Shown: positions 41,410-50,542 of the stretch, piece after piece | Position numbering within the stretch: the first letter of the stretch is position 1 | How the letters are laid out: each line of letters starts with the position of its first letter | NCBI GenBank assembly: GCA_013823945.1 | Contig: PNMZ01000003.1 | Location: forward strand, 186,001-250,000 | Direction: 5' to 3' | DNA from: a bacterium | GTDB taxonomy: Bacteria; Armatimonadota; Fimbriimonadia; Fimbriimonadales; Fimbriimonadaceae | DNA: 64,000 nt | The notes under the pieces: model-generated | The model's database searches: none | Told to the model about the DNA's origin: nothing | Seen by the model: only the letters and a program-made list of their open reading frames with translations | Program-made: the position numbers and the translations under genes

Positions 41410-43094
41410 TACTTCACCTCAACCGCGAACGGCAGTGTGCGAATAGCACCCTGCCAGTCGAACTGGGCGTACACCTTGTAGGTTCCGACTTTCGGAAAGC
41501 GGCCTGTGAATCGGACGATGCCCTGCTTCACCAAGGCTGCGTTCTCTTCGTCCTCGGCAGGATGGCTGTGGACCACCGTCATTCCGTCTTGGTGGAAGAT
41601 CATCATGTGGCCGGCTGCCCCAAGCCACTTCACAGTGTCCCCTGCCGGTTGCCCCGTTTTGGCGTCGAACAACTTGACCTGAATCGTCGCTTTCCGGCCA
41701 ATTTCAATCGGCTCTAGGGTTGAAAGGAGACCTTTAAGGTTGCCATCAATCCCAGTTCTACTGAGAGAAAGTTTGGTGTCCCAGGTTGGCTTCGGTCCTG
41801 CTACCTTAACCGACGAGATAAGCACCCGAGAGCCTTTTCCGCTTGGTGCAACGTCGCCATACACCCAATAGTCCGTTCCTGCCGGGAAGGTGATCGGAAT
41901 CGACCATGTCCCGTCGGGAGCCATCTCTGGGTGCTCGTGGAGGAACCAGTTCAGGTCTTTGCTGGCGATAAGTAAGTGGAAGAACTTTTCGTGAGCCAGA
42001 TCGAACTTGGTTTGAACCGCCCCTGTTTTGGAGTCCACTACTTGGAGTTTAAGGGTTGTTGGCGTTCCTGCTTTTGCGGTTTTCGGCCAGTCAACGACCT
42101 TGAGCTGGTACGGTTGCACCCGCGCCGCACTGGCCGGTCGCTCATCTTTGACGTCCACCTTGAATGTAATCTTTTTCGGGGTATCTCCGGGGATACCTAG
42201 CGTCAAATCGATCTGATAGTCCCCTCCATGTGGGAAGAATAGTTCGATCCCGTAGTCGCCCGGAACTCCTTCTCGGTGCACATTCGGCCTTGCCTCAGGC
42301 ATGCCTTGCATGCTCGGCATGGTCATGACCGCGGTCGCTTCGATGCCTCCAACACCCTTGAACCCTTCCTCGACAGCATCTTTCTGGGTGGTGTCCACGA
42401 CTCGGAATTCGACATCGACTTCCTCACCCGCGAATAATCCCTCTTCAGGCATTCGCAGTTCGGCTTGGTACTTCCCAAAAGTAACCTTCGTGACCTCTGA
42501 TCCGACATTTTCAGTCGGATGATGCTGCGATTTAGTCGCGAGCACACTCGCGGGCTTAATGTGTGCCGATATTCCAGGGACCAAGTACTTGCTTGGGTCC
42601 TTTTCGAATGGACCACCACAGCCTGCACAGCACATGTACCAGCGCACTCCGTCGTGGTCCACATAGTCGCTCGCCTTGGAGTAGGAAGCGACGACCTCTT
42701 TCCCTACCGGGCAGTACAGGGCTTCCTTTGATGGAACAGAAGCGTATCGGTTTGGATTTGCGAGGAACGTTTTCTTGGACTCTTCGGAGGCAAACGGGTA
42801 GCGTATTCCCCCGAAATCAGCCGAAGCTTTGGCTTTCAGCGAGTCCAGCCTAACCCGCGAAACCGGGTCGAATAGGAACTCACCAACGGTGTTCCCGGCC
42901 TTGGTCTGAGTCTCTATAAACTTGGTCGGGGATTTGGCGAAGTTACCCTCGCATCCAGGGCAGCAGAACGAGAATTTCGATCCTGCGTATTCGACGAATG
43001 ATGAATTTTTGGCAACGGGGCCGCCCATGACAGGGCACTTCATATCTTGTGCCTGCCCAAGCAGAACCGCCGCAATGACGATTGTGTTTAGCAT
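41409..43094 (-). CDS. YHS/TRASH metal-binding exported protein
   Basis: 561 residues. After a short signal, two YHS/TRASH-type modules occur: CPVMGGPVAKNSSF with FSFCCPGCEGNF, and YCPVGKEVV with WYMCCAGCGGPF. The middle and C-terminal parts are beta-rich repeats of the YtkA/FixH-like type (FHLLIASKDLNWFLHEHPE; AAGHMMIFHQDGMTVVHSHPAE) with His and Met clusters. Likely a periplasmic metal sensor or scavenger. Leads a minus-strand gene run with the 43-residue and DUF2231 genes. Confidence 0.85.
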   Translation of the reverse strand: MLNTIVIAAVLLGQAQDMKCPVMGGPVAKNSSFVEYAGSKFSFCCPGCEGNFAKSPTKFIETQTKAGNTVGEFLFDPVSRVRLDSLKAKASADFGGIRYPFASEESKKTFLANPNRYASVPSKEALYCPVGKEVVASYSKASDYVDHDGVRWYMCCAGCGGPFEKDPSKYLVPGISAHIKPASVLATKSQHHPTENVGSEVTKVTFGKYQAELRMPEEGLFAGEEVDVEFRVVDTTQKDAVEEGFKGVGGIEATAVMTMPSMQGMPEARPNVHREGVPGDYGIELFFPHGGDYQIDLTLGIPGDTPKKITFKVDVKDERPASAARVQPYQLKVVDWPKTAKAGTPTTLKLQVVDSKTGAVQTKFDLAHEKFFHLLIASKDLNWFLHEHPEMAPDGTWSIPITFPAGTDYWVYGDVAPSGKGSRVLISSVKVAGPKPTWDTKLSLSRTGIDGNLKGLLSTLEPIEIGRKATIQVKLFDAKTGQPAGDTVKWLGAAGHMMIFHQDGMTVVHSHPAEDEENAALVKQGIVRFTGRFPKVGTYKVYAQFDWQGAIRTLPFAVEVK

Positions 43095-43169
43095 TGAATT
43101 TCCTATGTTCGGTCGGGACTTGCGTCAAATGACAAAACCCGAGACTCACCCCGAAGGAGAGCTCAGGCT

Positions 43170-43661
43170 TTACGCAAGGAACATAGGAGGGGCGCGTCCA
43201 AAGCAGACGCAATGAGGCCGCGAAATCGGAGGGCCTGAGTCAGAGCCGAGTATTCCAGGTTGTCGGTCTTGAACCTCGAAAGCAACTACGAGAGGTGATT
43301 CTGAGGGCAGCGCGACATCGACTTGGCTTAGCTGGGTCTGACTCGTCGATGGGAGTGCAACTGTAGGAGGATCAGGGTTCGTGGGTGCTGAAATTTCACA
43401 CCCGCAATTCTTGTCCTTCGCTTGGGAGATCGACTCCGGCTGAGGCTCCGTTTTGCACGGATGAGACTCCTGCTTGGTTCCACAGTGCGAGGCTGGAGCG
43501 ACTGGAGCCTTCGCATCCTCGCTTGGAGCCGACTTTCCGGTGCAGCATGGCATCGAACAGTCGGCATGCTGGAACAGCGAGGCAATCGCATTCGCGGGCA
43601 GTTGCGCCAGCACGAATACGAAGAGAGCCAGCATATTCAGCACAGCCTGTTTTCCTCGCAT
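43170..43661 (-). CDS. Cys-rich exported protein with C-terminal PP motif
   Basis: 163 residues: signal peptide (LNMLALFVFVLAQLPANAIA), then MPCCTGKSAPS, SHCGTKQESHPC and KNCGCEISAP, and a C-terminal HCVCFGRAPPMF. Small exported proteins ending in RAPP or RGPP are common beside RND metal pumps (DUF2946-like), and this one is divergent from a similar protein at 43792. Probably periplasmic metal binding. Confidence 0.68.
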   Translation of the reverse strand: MRGKQAVLNMLALFVFVLAQLPANAIASLFQHADCSMPCCTGKSAPSEDAKAPVAPASHCGTKQESHPCKTEPQPESISQAKDKNCGCEISAPTNPDPPTVALPSTSQTQLSQVDVALPSESPLVVAFEVQDRQPGILGSDSGPPISRPHCVCFGRAPPMFLA

Positions 43662-43791
43662 AGAAACCTGAACGTAGTATGCCCCAAAATGGTTCCATCA
43701 TAACCCCGCCTCGTCTTGTCAATCTCGGAGCTCGGCACTTTTTCGAGTGCACCAGCGTCATAATAAGTCACACGTGGATTTCTTCGGCGCA

Positions 43792-44226
43792 ATGAGAACG
43801 GTTTTGGGGCGAGCGGTGCTCGCGCTTGTTCTCGTGCTGACTCAGATGCACTTTTGTGAGTCCGTTTACGTCCGCGCCAACGGAATCGAGTGCCTGGAGT
43901 GTAGAGAACTCCCATTGCACGGCGACGATTCAGCGATCGGTGAAAGTCACGGCGATTGCCATGACTGTTGTGAAATCACGGCATGCGAAACTCCCAGCGG
44001 AGTTGAAATCCCTACGAGCCCTCCGCAATTCACCTACGACTTCATGATCCTGCCGGAGCCGCTGGCTCTGCCTGATCTTCACGCGCTTCCACCAATGAGG
44101 CAGCGTTTCCAGTTCACAGCGGCTGCTCCTACCAATGGCCCACCCATTGTTCAGCTCAGCCGTGGTCCCCCTTGTTCCTGCTTCTTTCAGCCATCTGCTG
44201 GAAACAGGATCGAACCGCTCGTTTAG
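43792..44226 (+). CDS. Cys/His-rich exported protein beside czc genes
   Basis: 144 residues from ATG 43792 (the longer frame has no signal at its start). Signal peptide (AVLALVLVLTQMHFCESV), then ECLECRELPLHGDD, HGDCHDCCEITAC, and a C-terminal SRGPPCSCFF. The RGPP-type end parallels the divergent gene at 43661. It is just upstream of the TolC-type gene, as DUF2946-like proteins usually are. Metal-binding accessory role inferred. Confidence 0.65.
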   Translation: MRTVLGRAVLALVLVLTQMHFCESVYVRANGIECLECRELPLHGDDSAIGESHGDCHDCCEITACETPSGVEIPTSPPQFTYDFMILPEPLALPDLHALPPMRQRFQFTAAAPTNGPPIVQLSRGPPCSCFFQPSAGNRIEPLV

Positions 44227-44270
44227 CCCTCTGATCTTTGCTCCAGCCTTGACGTGCACTGGAGCAATTC

Positions 44271-45467
44271 TTGAACAGATCACTTATCATTCCCGTCCTC
44301 TTGGCGACTACCGTCTGCCAAGCGCAAACACAAATTTCAGCAACTGACGCCCTGAAACTGGCGTCTCAGAATCGACCGTCGCTTATTGCATCACGGCTAG
44401 CCGTGGAGCAAGTACGCGCATCATCCCGTGCCCTTTCTGCGAAACCTCCGCTAACTCTTGCACTCGGGGCGAGCACTCGAAACGATGTAGGAGCCACCGA
44501 CCAAGACCTCGCCTTGAGCCAAGGAATTGACTTGTTCGGGCGAACTCGCTCGTTGGCGAGTCTCGGAGCAAGCGATGTACTTCTAGCTCAGGCACGGTAT
44601 CTAAATGAGGCATTGGGGCTACAAACTGACATCCTCAATGCGTTTGCCAACTCAGTATCCAGTCGTCATCGAAACGAGGTAGCGGCGGAACTTTTAGGTA
44701 TCGCAGAAGGGCTTTTGAAGGCAACGCAGCGAAGGTTCGACGAGGGAAAAGTCGCGGAACTACAAGTGACTCGTGCCTCCATCGAGTTTCAACGCGCCAA
44801 ACAGATCGCTGAACTAAGTGCGGCAGATTACCGAGCCTCGACGTTTCGACTTGCCGGACTTCTCGGCATCTCTGCCGAAGGCCTTCAAGTTGAATCGGAT
44901 TCTGCAATTGAGCCAGTCAAATCTCCAGGCGTAGCGGAACGTCCAGATGTCCTCACACTCCAAGCCGAAGTAACTCGGGCAAAGGCCGAGGCCACTGTCG
45001 CCCGAACGGCTTCTCGCCCAGAGTTTAGCGTTCAGCTTGTTCGATCTCCGTGGTCGAATGATCCGGGGCAATTCGTAGGACGAGCGCAATTTTCGTTTTC
45101 GCTGTGGGATCATGGTAGGGCGAGGAATGAGGTCAAGGCAGCCAACCTCAAAGCGCAAGCCGCTTCCAAAGCTCTAGAGGATCGTATTGCAGTCGCCACT
45201 CTAGAACTTGCAGCCGTTCAGGTTGAAATCAATTCACGCGTTGATAGGATTGCAAGCTATGAAGCCATATTAGTCTCGGCGAAAGACCTGGTCGCGAAAT
45301 CACAAAAAGGATTTTCGGAAGGATTCGGGACGCAAATCGACGTGCTGGAGGCATCTCGTGCGCTGCGAGAAATAGAGCAGGAGCTTGTCGAAGCCCGACT
45401 ACAACTGTCCTTGGCTGTTGTTAAGCAGTATGAGGCTTCTGGGTTCGTCGCGGAGGTGCTGAAATGA
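44271..45467 (+). CDS. TolC-family outer-membrane efflux protein (CzcC-like)
   Basis: 398 residues from TTG 44271, with GGAG 6 nt upstream and a short signal (LIIPVLLATTVCQA). Long amphipathic helices with the repeat pattern of TolC/CzcC (DALKLASQNRPSLIASRLAVE at the start, FSLWDHGRARNEVKAANL late). Forms the outer-membrane channel of the RND pump encoded next. Overlaps the adaptor gene by 4 bp. No lipobox. Confidence 0.9.
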   Translation: MNRSLIIPVLLATTVCQAQTQISATDALKLASQNRPSLIASRLAVEQVRASSRALSAKPPLTLALGASTRNDVGATDQDLALSQGIDLFGRTRSLASLGASDVLLAQARYLNEALGLQTDILNAFANSVSSRHRNEVAAELLGIAEGLLKATQRRFDEGKVAELQVTRASIEFQRAKQIAELSAADYRASTFRLAGLLGISAEGLQVESDSAIEPVKSPGVAERPDVLTLQAEVTRAKAEATVARTASRPEFSVQLVRSPWSNDPGQFVGRAQFSFSLWDHGRARNEVKAANLKAQAASKALEDRIAVATLELAAVQVEINSRVDRIASYEAILVSAKDLVAKSQKGFSEGFGTQIDVLEASRALREIEQELVEARLQLSLAVVKQYEASGFVAEVLK

Positions 45468-47023
45468 GGAAGTACCTCGCGTTGATCTTGGTGGGTGCAA
45501 TTCTCGTTGGATGTGGAAGCTCGGGTGGACCAAAGACCGATGATCATGGACACGAAGAGGAATCCGGCCATTCAAGCGAAGAGACTGGACACAAAGAAGG
45601 CGAAGTCAAACTTACTGTGGAGGGCAAAAAAATTGCGGGAATCGAAACGACCGTTGTGAGAGTCGAGGACTTCCAGCAGCTTCTCCAAGTGCCTGGAACT
45701 GTTTCCAGTACCGATAAAGGCAAGGCGGTGGTGACTCCGCCCGTATCAGGAAGAGTTGTTTCAATCTCAGCTCGACTGGGAGATACCGTGCGACAGGGTC
45801 AAACGCTGGCGGTCATTGAGTCGCCGGAACTCTCCCAAGCGTGGTCAACTATCGCCGATGCGACGAGGCTTCGCGATGCCGCAAGGTCCGATGTTCAGCA
45901 AGCCCGGTCCGAAGTCGATCTATCCATGGCAAAGGTGAGCGCGGCGCGTAAGAACCTGGCTCAGCAACGTGAGTTGGCAAAAGCAGGAGCCTTTAGCCAG
46001 GCTCCAGTCCAGCAAGCTCAGAACGAGCTGAACGATGCGCAAAGCGAGCTGCTGAGCGTTCAGAAGGAACAGGCCTCTCACGCCGAGCAGGTGCGAAGGC
46101 TTGAAAATCTCTATCGAGACGGGATCGTCTCAAAATCAGAACTGGAAGCGGCTCGTCTTGAACTCCAGCAAGATCAGATTCGACTGGATCGCGCCAAAGC
46201 TCGGATCGAGATTGCGAGGGCAACCTACGAACGGGAAAAGAACATTGCTTCGCGAGGACTCCTCAACGCGAAGGAACTTCAATCGGCAGAGGCCGATGTC
46301 AAATCAAGTGAACTTGAGCTTGAACGTTCAAGAATCCGAGTTCGAGCGGCAGAATCTGCTCTTGCCAATGCGAACCGAGCAATTGCAAATGCCCAGGCGG
46401 TGTACCGATCTAACTCGGGGACTGGATCAACTTCGGTTGGCAGAGTCTCGCTCGTGGCTCCCCTGTCGGGAATAGTCACGCATCTCGATGTGACGAGAGG
46501 TCAAGCCGTAGACCGAACTCAAGTTCTCATGGAAATCGAGAACCTCCGTTCAGTGTGGGTGACGGCAAATGTTCCCGAGCGGGATGCGGAGAAGGTTCGG
46601 AAGGGAGCCTTTGTTTCCATCCAGGTGGCTTCGCTTCCGGATCGAGAGTTCGAAGGGGTTGTACAAGTTGTTGGCACGAGAGTTGATCCGAAAACAAGGT
46701 CGATTCCCGTTCAGTGCTTAGTGACGGAAACTCAGGGGCAGCTGAAACCGGACATGTTCGGAAAGGTTTTCATCGGCATCGGCGAAGCCCGTCCGAGCCT
46801 GGTTATCCCGAAATCAGCTCTTGTTTTCGAGGGAGGAAAATCGTTTGTGTTTGCCAAACACGGCGACGCTTTTGAAAAGCACGAAGTCGTTCTAGGAGAC
46901 CAGGACGCGAATAGAGTTGTCGTTCTATCTGGAATCGAGGAAGGCGAAACTATTGCTTCCAAGGGAGCATTCATTCTTGCCAGCGAGCAAAAGAAGGGCG
47001 AACTCAAGGGGCACGAACACTAA
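45464..47023 (+). CDS. RND efflux adaptor, lipoprotein (CzcB-like)
   Basis: 519 residues. A lipobox (LILVGAILVGC) is followed by a His/Asp-rich stretch (DDHGHEEESGHSSEE), typical of CzcB-type metal adaptors. Then a barrel-sandwich domain (PVSGRVVSISARLGDTVRQG), a long coiled coil, and the second half (VAPLSGIVTHLDVTRGQAV). Membrane-fusion subunit linking the inner-membrane pump to the outer channel. Its stop overlaps the pump ATG by one base. Confidence 0.92.
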   Translation: MRKYLALILVGAILVGCGSSGGPKTDDHGHEEESGHSSEETGHKEGEVKLTVEGKKIAGIETTVVRVEDFQQLLQVPGTVSSTDKGKAVVTPPVSGRVVSISARLGDTVRQGQTLAVIESPELSQAWSTIADATRLRDAARSDVQQARSEVDLSMAKVSAARKNLAQQRELAKAGAFSQAPVQQAQNELNDAQSELLSVQKEQASHAEQVRRLENLYRDGIVSKSELEAARLELQQDQIRLDRAKARIEIARATYEREKNIASRGLLNAKELQSAEADVKSSELELERSRIRVRAAESALANANRAIANAQAVYRSNSGTGSTSVGRVSLVAPLSGIVTHLDVTRGQAVDRTQVLMEIENLRSVWVTANVPERDAEKVRKGAFVSIQVASLPDREFEGVVQVVGTRVDPKTRSIPVQCLVTETQGQLKPDMFGKVFIGIGEARPSLVIPKSALVFEGGKSFVFAKHGDAFEKHEVVLGDQDANRVVVLSGIEEGETIASKGAFILASEQKKGELKGHEH

Positions 47024-50000
47024 TGCTGGAACGTGCACTTGAATTCAGCCTGAAGCAACGATTCGTCGTTGTCGTCGGGGCAATCTTGCTCGTGATCCTT
47101 GGGGTGCTCGCATGGCCGCAAGTCAATCTTGACGCGGTTCCGGATATCACAACGAACCAAATCTCGATCAACACCGAGACGGGAGGAATGAGTCCAGAGG
47201 AGGTTGAAAAGCTCGTCACCTTCCCAATCGAAACGGCCATGGGAGGGATCCCGGGAGTAGAGCAGGTTCGTAGCCTGAGTCAGTTCGGCCTGTCCCAAGT
47301 CAACGTGACCTTCCGCGATGACAAGGACATCTACTTTGCTCGGCAGTTGGTCGGAGAACGACTGAACGGGGTTAAGGATGAGCTTCCCGACGGTGTAGGT
47401 TCTCCCACGATGGGACCGGTTTCCACCGGACTAGGCGACATCTATATGTACGCCTTGGAATCTCCCAAGCGAACTCCCGCGCAGCTTCGAGAGCTTCAGG
47501 ACTGGGTTATTGCGCCACAGCTTCGCACCGTTCCTGGGGTCGCAGAAGTCAATGCAACAGACGGGAGCGTGAAGCAGTATCAAGTCGTGGTTTCACCCCA
47601 GGCCATACTCGCCCGTGGGGTAGCGGTCGACGATGTGGTTCTCGCTCTGCAAGAAAACAACGAGAACGCAGGTGGGGGCTTGTTGGAGCGCAACGGCGAA
47701 CGGGTTCTCATCCGGAGTGTCGGGCTCGCTCAGACAACGAAGGATATTGAGCAGATCGTGGTGAAGTCCGAGGATGGGATTCCCATCCTTATTCGAGATG
47801 TTGCCAGTGTCGAGCTTGGCGTTCCGGTGTTAACCGGTATCTCGACGAAGGACGGGAAGGAGAGCCTCATGGTCATCGTCATGATGCTTAAGGGAGCCAA
47901 TGGCCAAACCGTGGCGAACGCGGTCAACGAGCGTGTAGCCGAGATCAAGGCTCAACTTCCAAGTGATGTGACCCTCACCACGACCTATGATCGAGCCGAG
48001 TTTGTAGGGGAAGTGCTACACACGGTCCAAAAGAGTCTGCTTGAGGGGGCAGCCTTGGTGATCATCATTTTGGTGCTTCTCCTTGGCAACTTCCGAGGGG
48101 CAATCATTGCGGCAGTCGCCATTCCCGTTGCAATGCTCTTCGCGGTCTTGGGTATGAGACAGTTCGGAATCAGCGGCAACCTGATGAGCCTCGGCGCGAT
48201 TGACTTTGGAATCATCGTCGATGGCGCGGTCATCATGGTTGAGAACTGCGTCCGGCGGCTTTCTGAAGCCCGAACGCTCCTGGGTCGAACATTGACCAAG
48301 GAAGAGCACGCGGGAGTGATCAAACAGGCCACATCCGAAGTTCGGAAGGTGACCCAGTTTGGTGAGATGATCATCATCGCAACCTTTATCCCGATCCTCG
48401 CCCTTGAAGGGGTGGAGGGAAAAATGTTCAAGCCAATGGCTTTGGTGTTCATCCTTGCTCTGGTTGGAGCATTGATCCTTTCGCTTACGTTGATTCCGAC
48501 TCTGTGCTCGCTATTCCTGAGCAGAGACACTCAGGAGAAACACAGCCGACTGCTTGGCTTCTTCGAGAAGTTGTACACACCAGCACTCGGATTCGCTCTC
48601 AAGCGAAGGTGGTTCGTTGTTGGCTCTGCGGCAGGGTTACTTGTGGTTTGCGGATTCCTCTTTACGAGACTTGGGTCCGAGTTTGTTCCTAAGCTGGATG
48701 AGGGTTCGCTGGTTATTCAGCCAGTGCGGGTTCGCACCGTGGACATGGAGCAGACCGTGAAGCTCGTGACGGCATATGAGAAGAAGGTCCTGGAGGTCCC
48801 CGAGGTTCTGACGGTCGTCACCCGAACCGGAACGCCAGAGATTGCCACGGACCCAATGCCTTTGAGTCTGTCGGACAGCTTCCTGACGATGAAACCTAAG
48901 TCGCAGTGGCGAAAAGGAATGACCAAGGAAAAATTGATCGCTGAACTCGACGCAAAGATTAAGGAAGTCCCGGGGCAGGGATACAATTTTAGTCAGCCGA
49001 TTGAACTCAGGTTTGCCGAAATTGTGTCTGGCGTTAAAGCCGACGTAGGGATCAAGGTGTTTGGCGAGGACCTTGCGGAACTGAAACGCAAAGCCGACGA
49101 GGTTGCGGCCTTAATGCGAGAAGTTCCGGGCGCAACAGACATCGAAGTTGAGCAGGTGGATGACGTGCCCGTCTTCCAGATCGATATAGATCGTGAAGCG
49201 ATTGCGCGGATGGGAATCAATATTTCCGATATCCAGCACATCGTTTCGGTCGCTCTCGGTGGCGAAGAAGTTGGTCAAATCGTTGAAGGAGACCGGAGGT
49301 TTGGCCTAGCAGTTCGATTGCCAGAGGAGATTCGGAACGACCCAGAAGCGATTAAGTCGCTCATGGTCGAGACACCTATGGGCGGATCGGTTCCGCTGTC
49401 GAGCCTAGCCTCGATTGGTGACCGTGTCGCTCCTGCCCAAATCTCTCGGGAAATGGGCAAACGTCGGGTTGTGGTGACCCTAAACGTTCGCGGCCGTGAC
49501 CTTGGTTCCTTCATCAAAGATGCCCAGCGGGTTGTGAAGTCTGAGCTCAAACTTGACGAGGGGTACTACCTCAAATGGGGTGGTCAATTCGAGAATCTGC
49601 AACGGGCATCTCAAAGGCTTACCATCGTGGTTCCGGTTGCTCTAGGCTTGATCTTCCTGCTGCTCTTCTCGACGTTCGGCTCGGTTCGACAAGCTGCCCT
49701 GATCTTCACCGGCGTACCGCTCGCGGTGACGGGAGGGATCATTGCGCTCTTCCTGCGCGGAATGCCGTTCAGCATTACAGCAGGAGTCGGATTTATTGCC
49801 CTCTCAGGGGTTGCCGTTCTGAACGGGGTAGTCATGGTCTCGGCGATCAATCGCTTGCGGGAGCATTCGGGCAAGTCTGTGATGGACGCGGTTCGCGAAG
49901 GTGCATCGCAACGGCTTCGACCTGTCCTCATGACAGCACTTGTTGCGGCCCTTGGGTTCATCCCGATGGCTCTCAACACAGGAGTTGGCGCGGAAGTCCA

Positions 50001-50121
50001 GAGGCCGCTGGCGACCGTGGTGATTGGCGGCATCCTATCGGCGACGCTTCTGACCCTTATCATCCTACCCGCGTTGTATACGTGGTTCGAGACTGACAAA
50101 AATCCAATTGAGGAAGTCTGA
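47023..50121 (+). CDS. Heavy-metal RND transporter (CzcA-like)
   Basis: 1032 residues, inner-membrane proton-driven pump. The helix-4 signature is DFGIIVDGAVIMVEN (about residue 395), the form seen in CzcA/CnrA-type pumps for Zn, Co, Cd or Ni, and not the DAAIVMIEN form of copper-type CusA. VKKG-like and FVPKLDEGSLVIQPVR match the family. With the preceding adaptor and channel it makes a complete CzcCBA-type system. Cargo metal inferred from the signature. Confidence 0.93.
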   Translation: MLERALEFSLKQRFVVVVGAILLVILGVLAWPQVNLDAVPDITTNQISINTETGGMSPEEVEKLVTFPIETAMGGIPGVEQVRSLSQFGLSQVNVTFRDDKDIYFARQLVGERLNGVKDELPDGVGSPTMGPVSTGLGDIYMYALESPKRTPAQLRELQDWVIAPQLRTVPGVAEVNATDGSVKQYQVVVSPQAILARGVAVDDVVLALQENNENAGGGLLERNGERVLIRSVGLAQTTKDIEQIVVKSEDGIPILIRDVASVELGVPVLTGISTKDGKESLMVIVMMLKGANGQTVANAVNERVAEIKAQLPSDVTLTTTYDRAEFVGEVLHTVQKSLLEGAALVIIILVLLLGNFRGAIIAAVAIPVAMLFAVLGMRQFGISGNLMSLGAIDFGIIVDGAVIMVENCVRRLSEARTLLGRTLTKEEHAGVIKQATSEVRKVTQFGEMIIIATFIPILALEGVEGKMFKPMALVFILALVGALILSLTLIPTLCSLFLSRDTQEKHSRLLGFFEKLYTPALGFALKRRWFVVGSAAGLLVVCGFLFTRLGSEFVPKLDEGSLVIQPVRVRTVDMEQTVKLVTAYEKKVLEVPEVLTVVTRTGTPEIATDPMPLSLSDSFLTMKPKSQWRKGMTKEKLIAELDAKIKEVPGQGYNFSQPIELRFAEIVSGVKADVGIKVFGEDLAELKRKADEVAALMREVPGATDIEVEQVDDVPVFQIDIDREAIARMGINISDIQHIVSVALGGEEVGQIVEGDRRFGLAVRLPEEIRNDPEAIKSLMVETPMGGSVPLSSLASIGDRVAPAQISREMGKRRVVVTLNVRGRDLGSFIKDAQRVVKSELKLDEGYYLKWGGQFENLQRASQRLTIVVPVALGLIFLLLFSTFGSVRQAALIFTGVPLAVTGGIIALFLRGMPFSITAGVGFIALSGVAVLNGVVMVSAINRLREHSGKSVMDAVREGASQRLRPVLMTALVAALGFIPMALNTGVGAEVQRPLATVVIGGILSATLLTLIILPALYTWFETDKNPIEEV

Positions 50122-50158
50122 ACCTGGCAAAAGTCATTCAACAACAAAGGAAACAAAC

Positions 50159-50542
50159 ATGAACAAGCAGTCAAATCGCATCATACTTATCGGCATCGCA
50201 GCTATGTCCACATTAACGGCACACTCCCAAACAAAAGTGACTTCCAAGTCGCTTGGGATTTTTGAACTGACCAGTTATGAGCGGAAGGAGGTGTTCGCAG
50301 GAAAGCTCGGAAACCGGGTATCAGAGAAGCTGATCCTTAAGCAATCGGGAAAGCAATACACGCTAACCTTCGCCGCATTTCACACACGCATAGCAGGGCA
50401 GACGGTCAGGCCGTTTTGTCCGGGCTGCCCACTGGAGGTCAAGCGAGGCAAGATTAAGGGAAACACAATCGTTGCTGAGCGCAAAGATGTCGTTCAGCTT
50501 CATGAAAAAGACTCGAAAGGGCACTCTGCCGGAAAGCAATGA
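50159..50542 (+). CDS. Small exported hypothetical protein
   Basis: 127 residues from ATG 50159 with AAAGGAA upstream and a signal peptide ending near TAHSQ. The mature part is beta-rich and contains PFCPGCPLEV; no family recognised. It lies between the RND pump and the ZntA-type gene, whose ATG overlaps its stop, so it belongs to the same operon. Metal-related role inferred from context. Confidence 0.7.
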   Translation: MNKQSNRIILIGIAAMSTLTAHSQTKVTSKSLGIFELTSYERKEVFAGKLGNRVSEKLILKQSGKQYTLTFAAFHTRIAGQTVRPFCPGCPLEVKRGKIKGNTIVAERKDVVQLHEKDSKGHSAGKQ

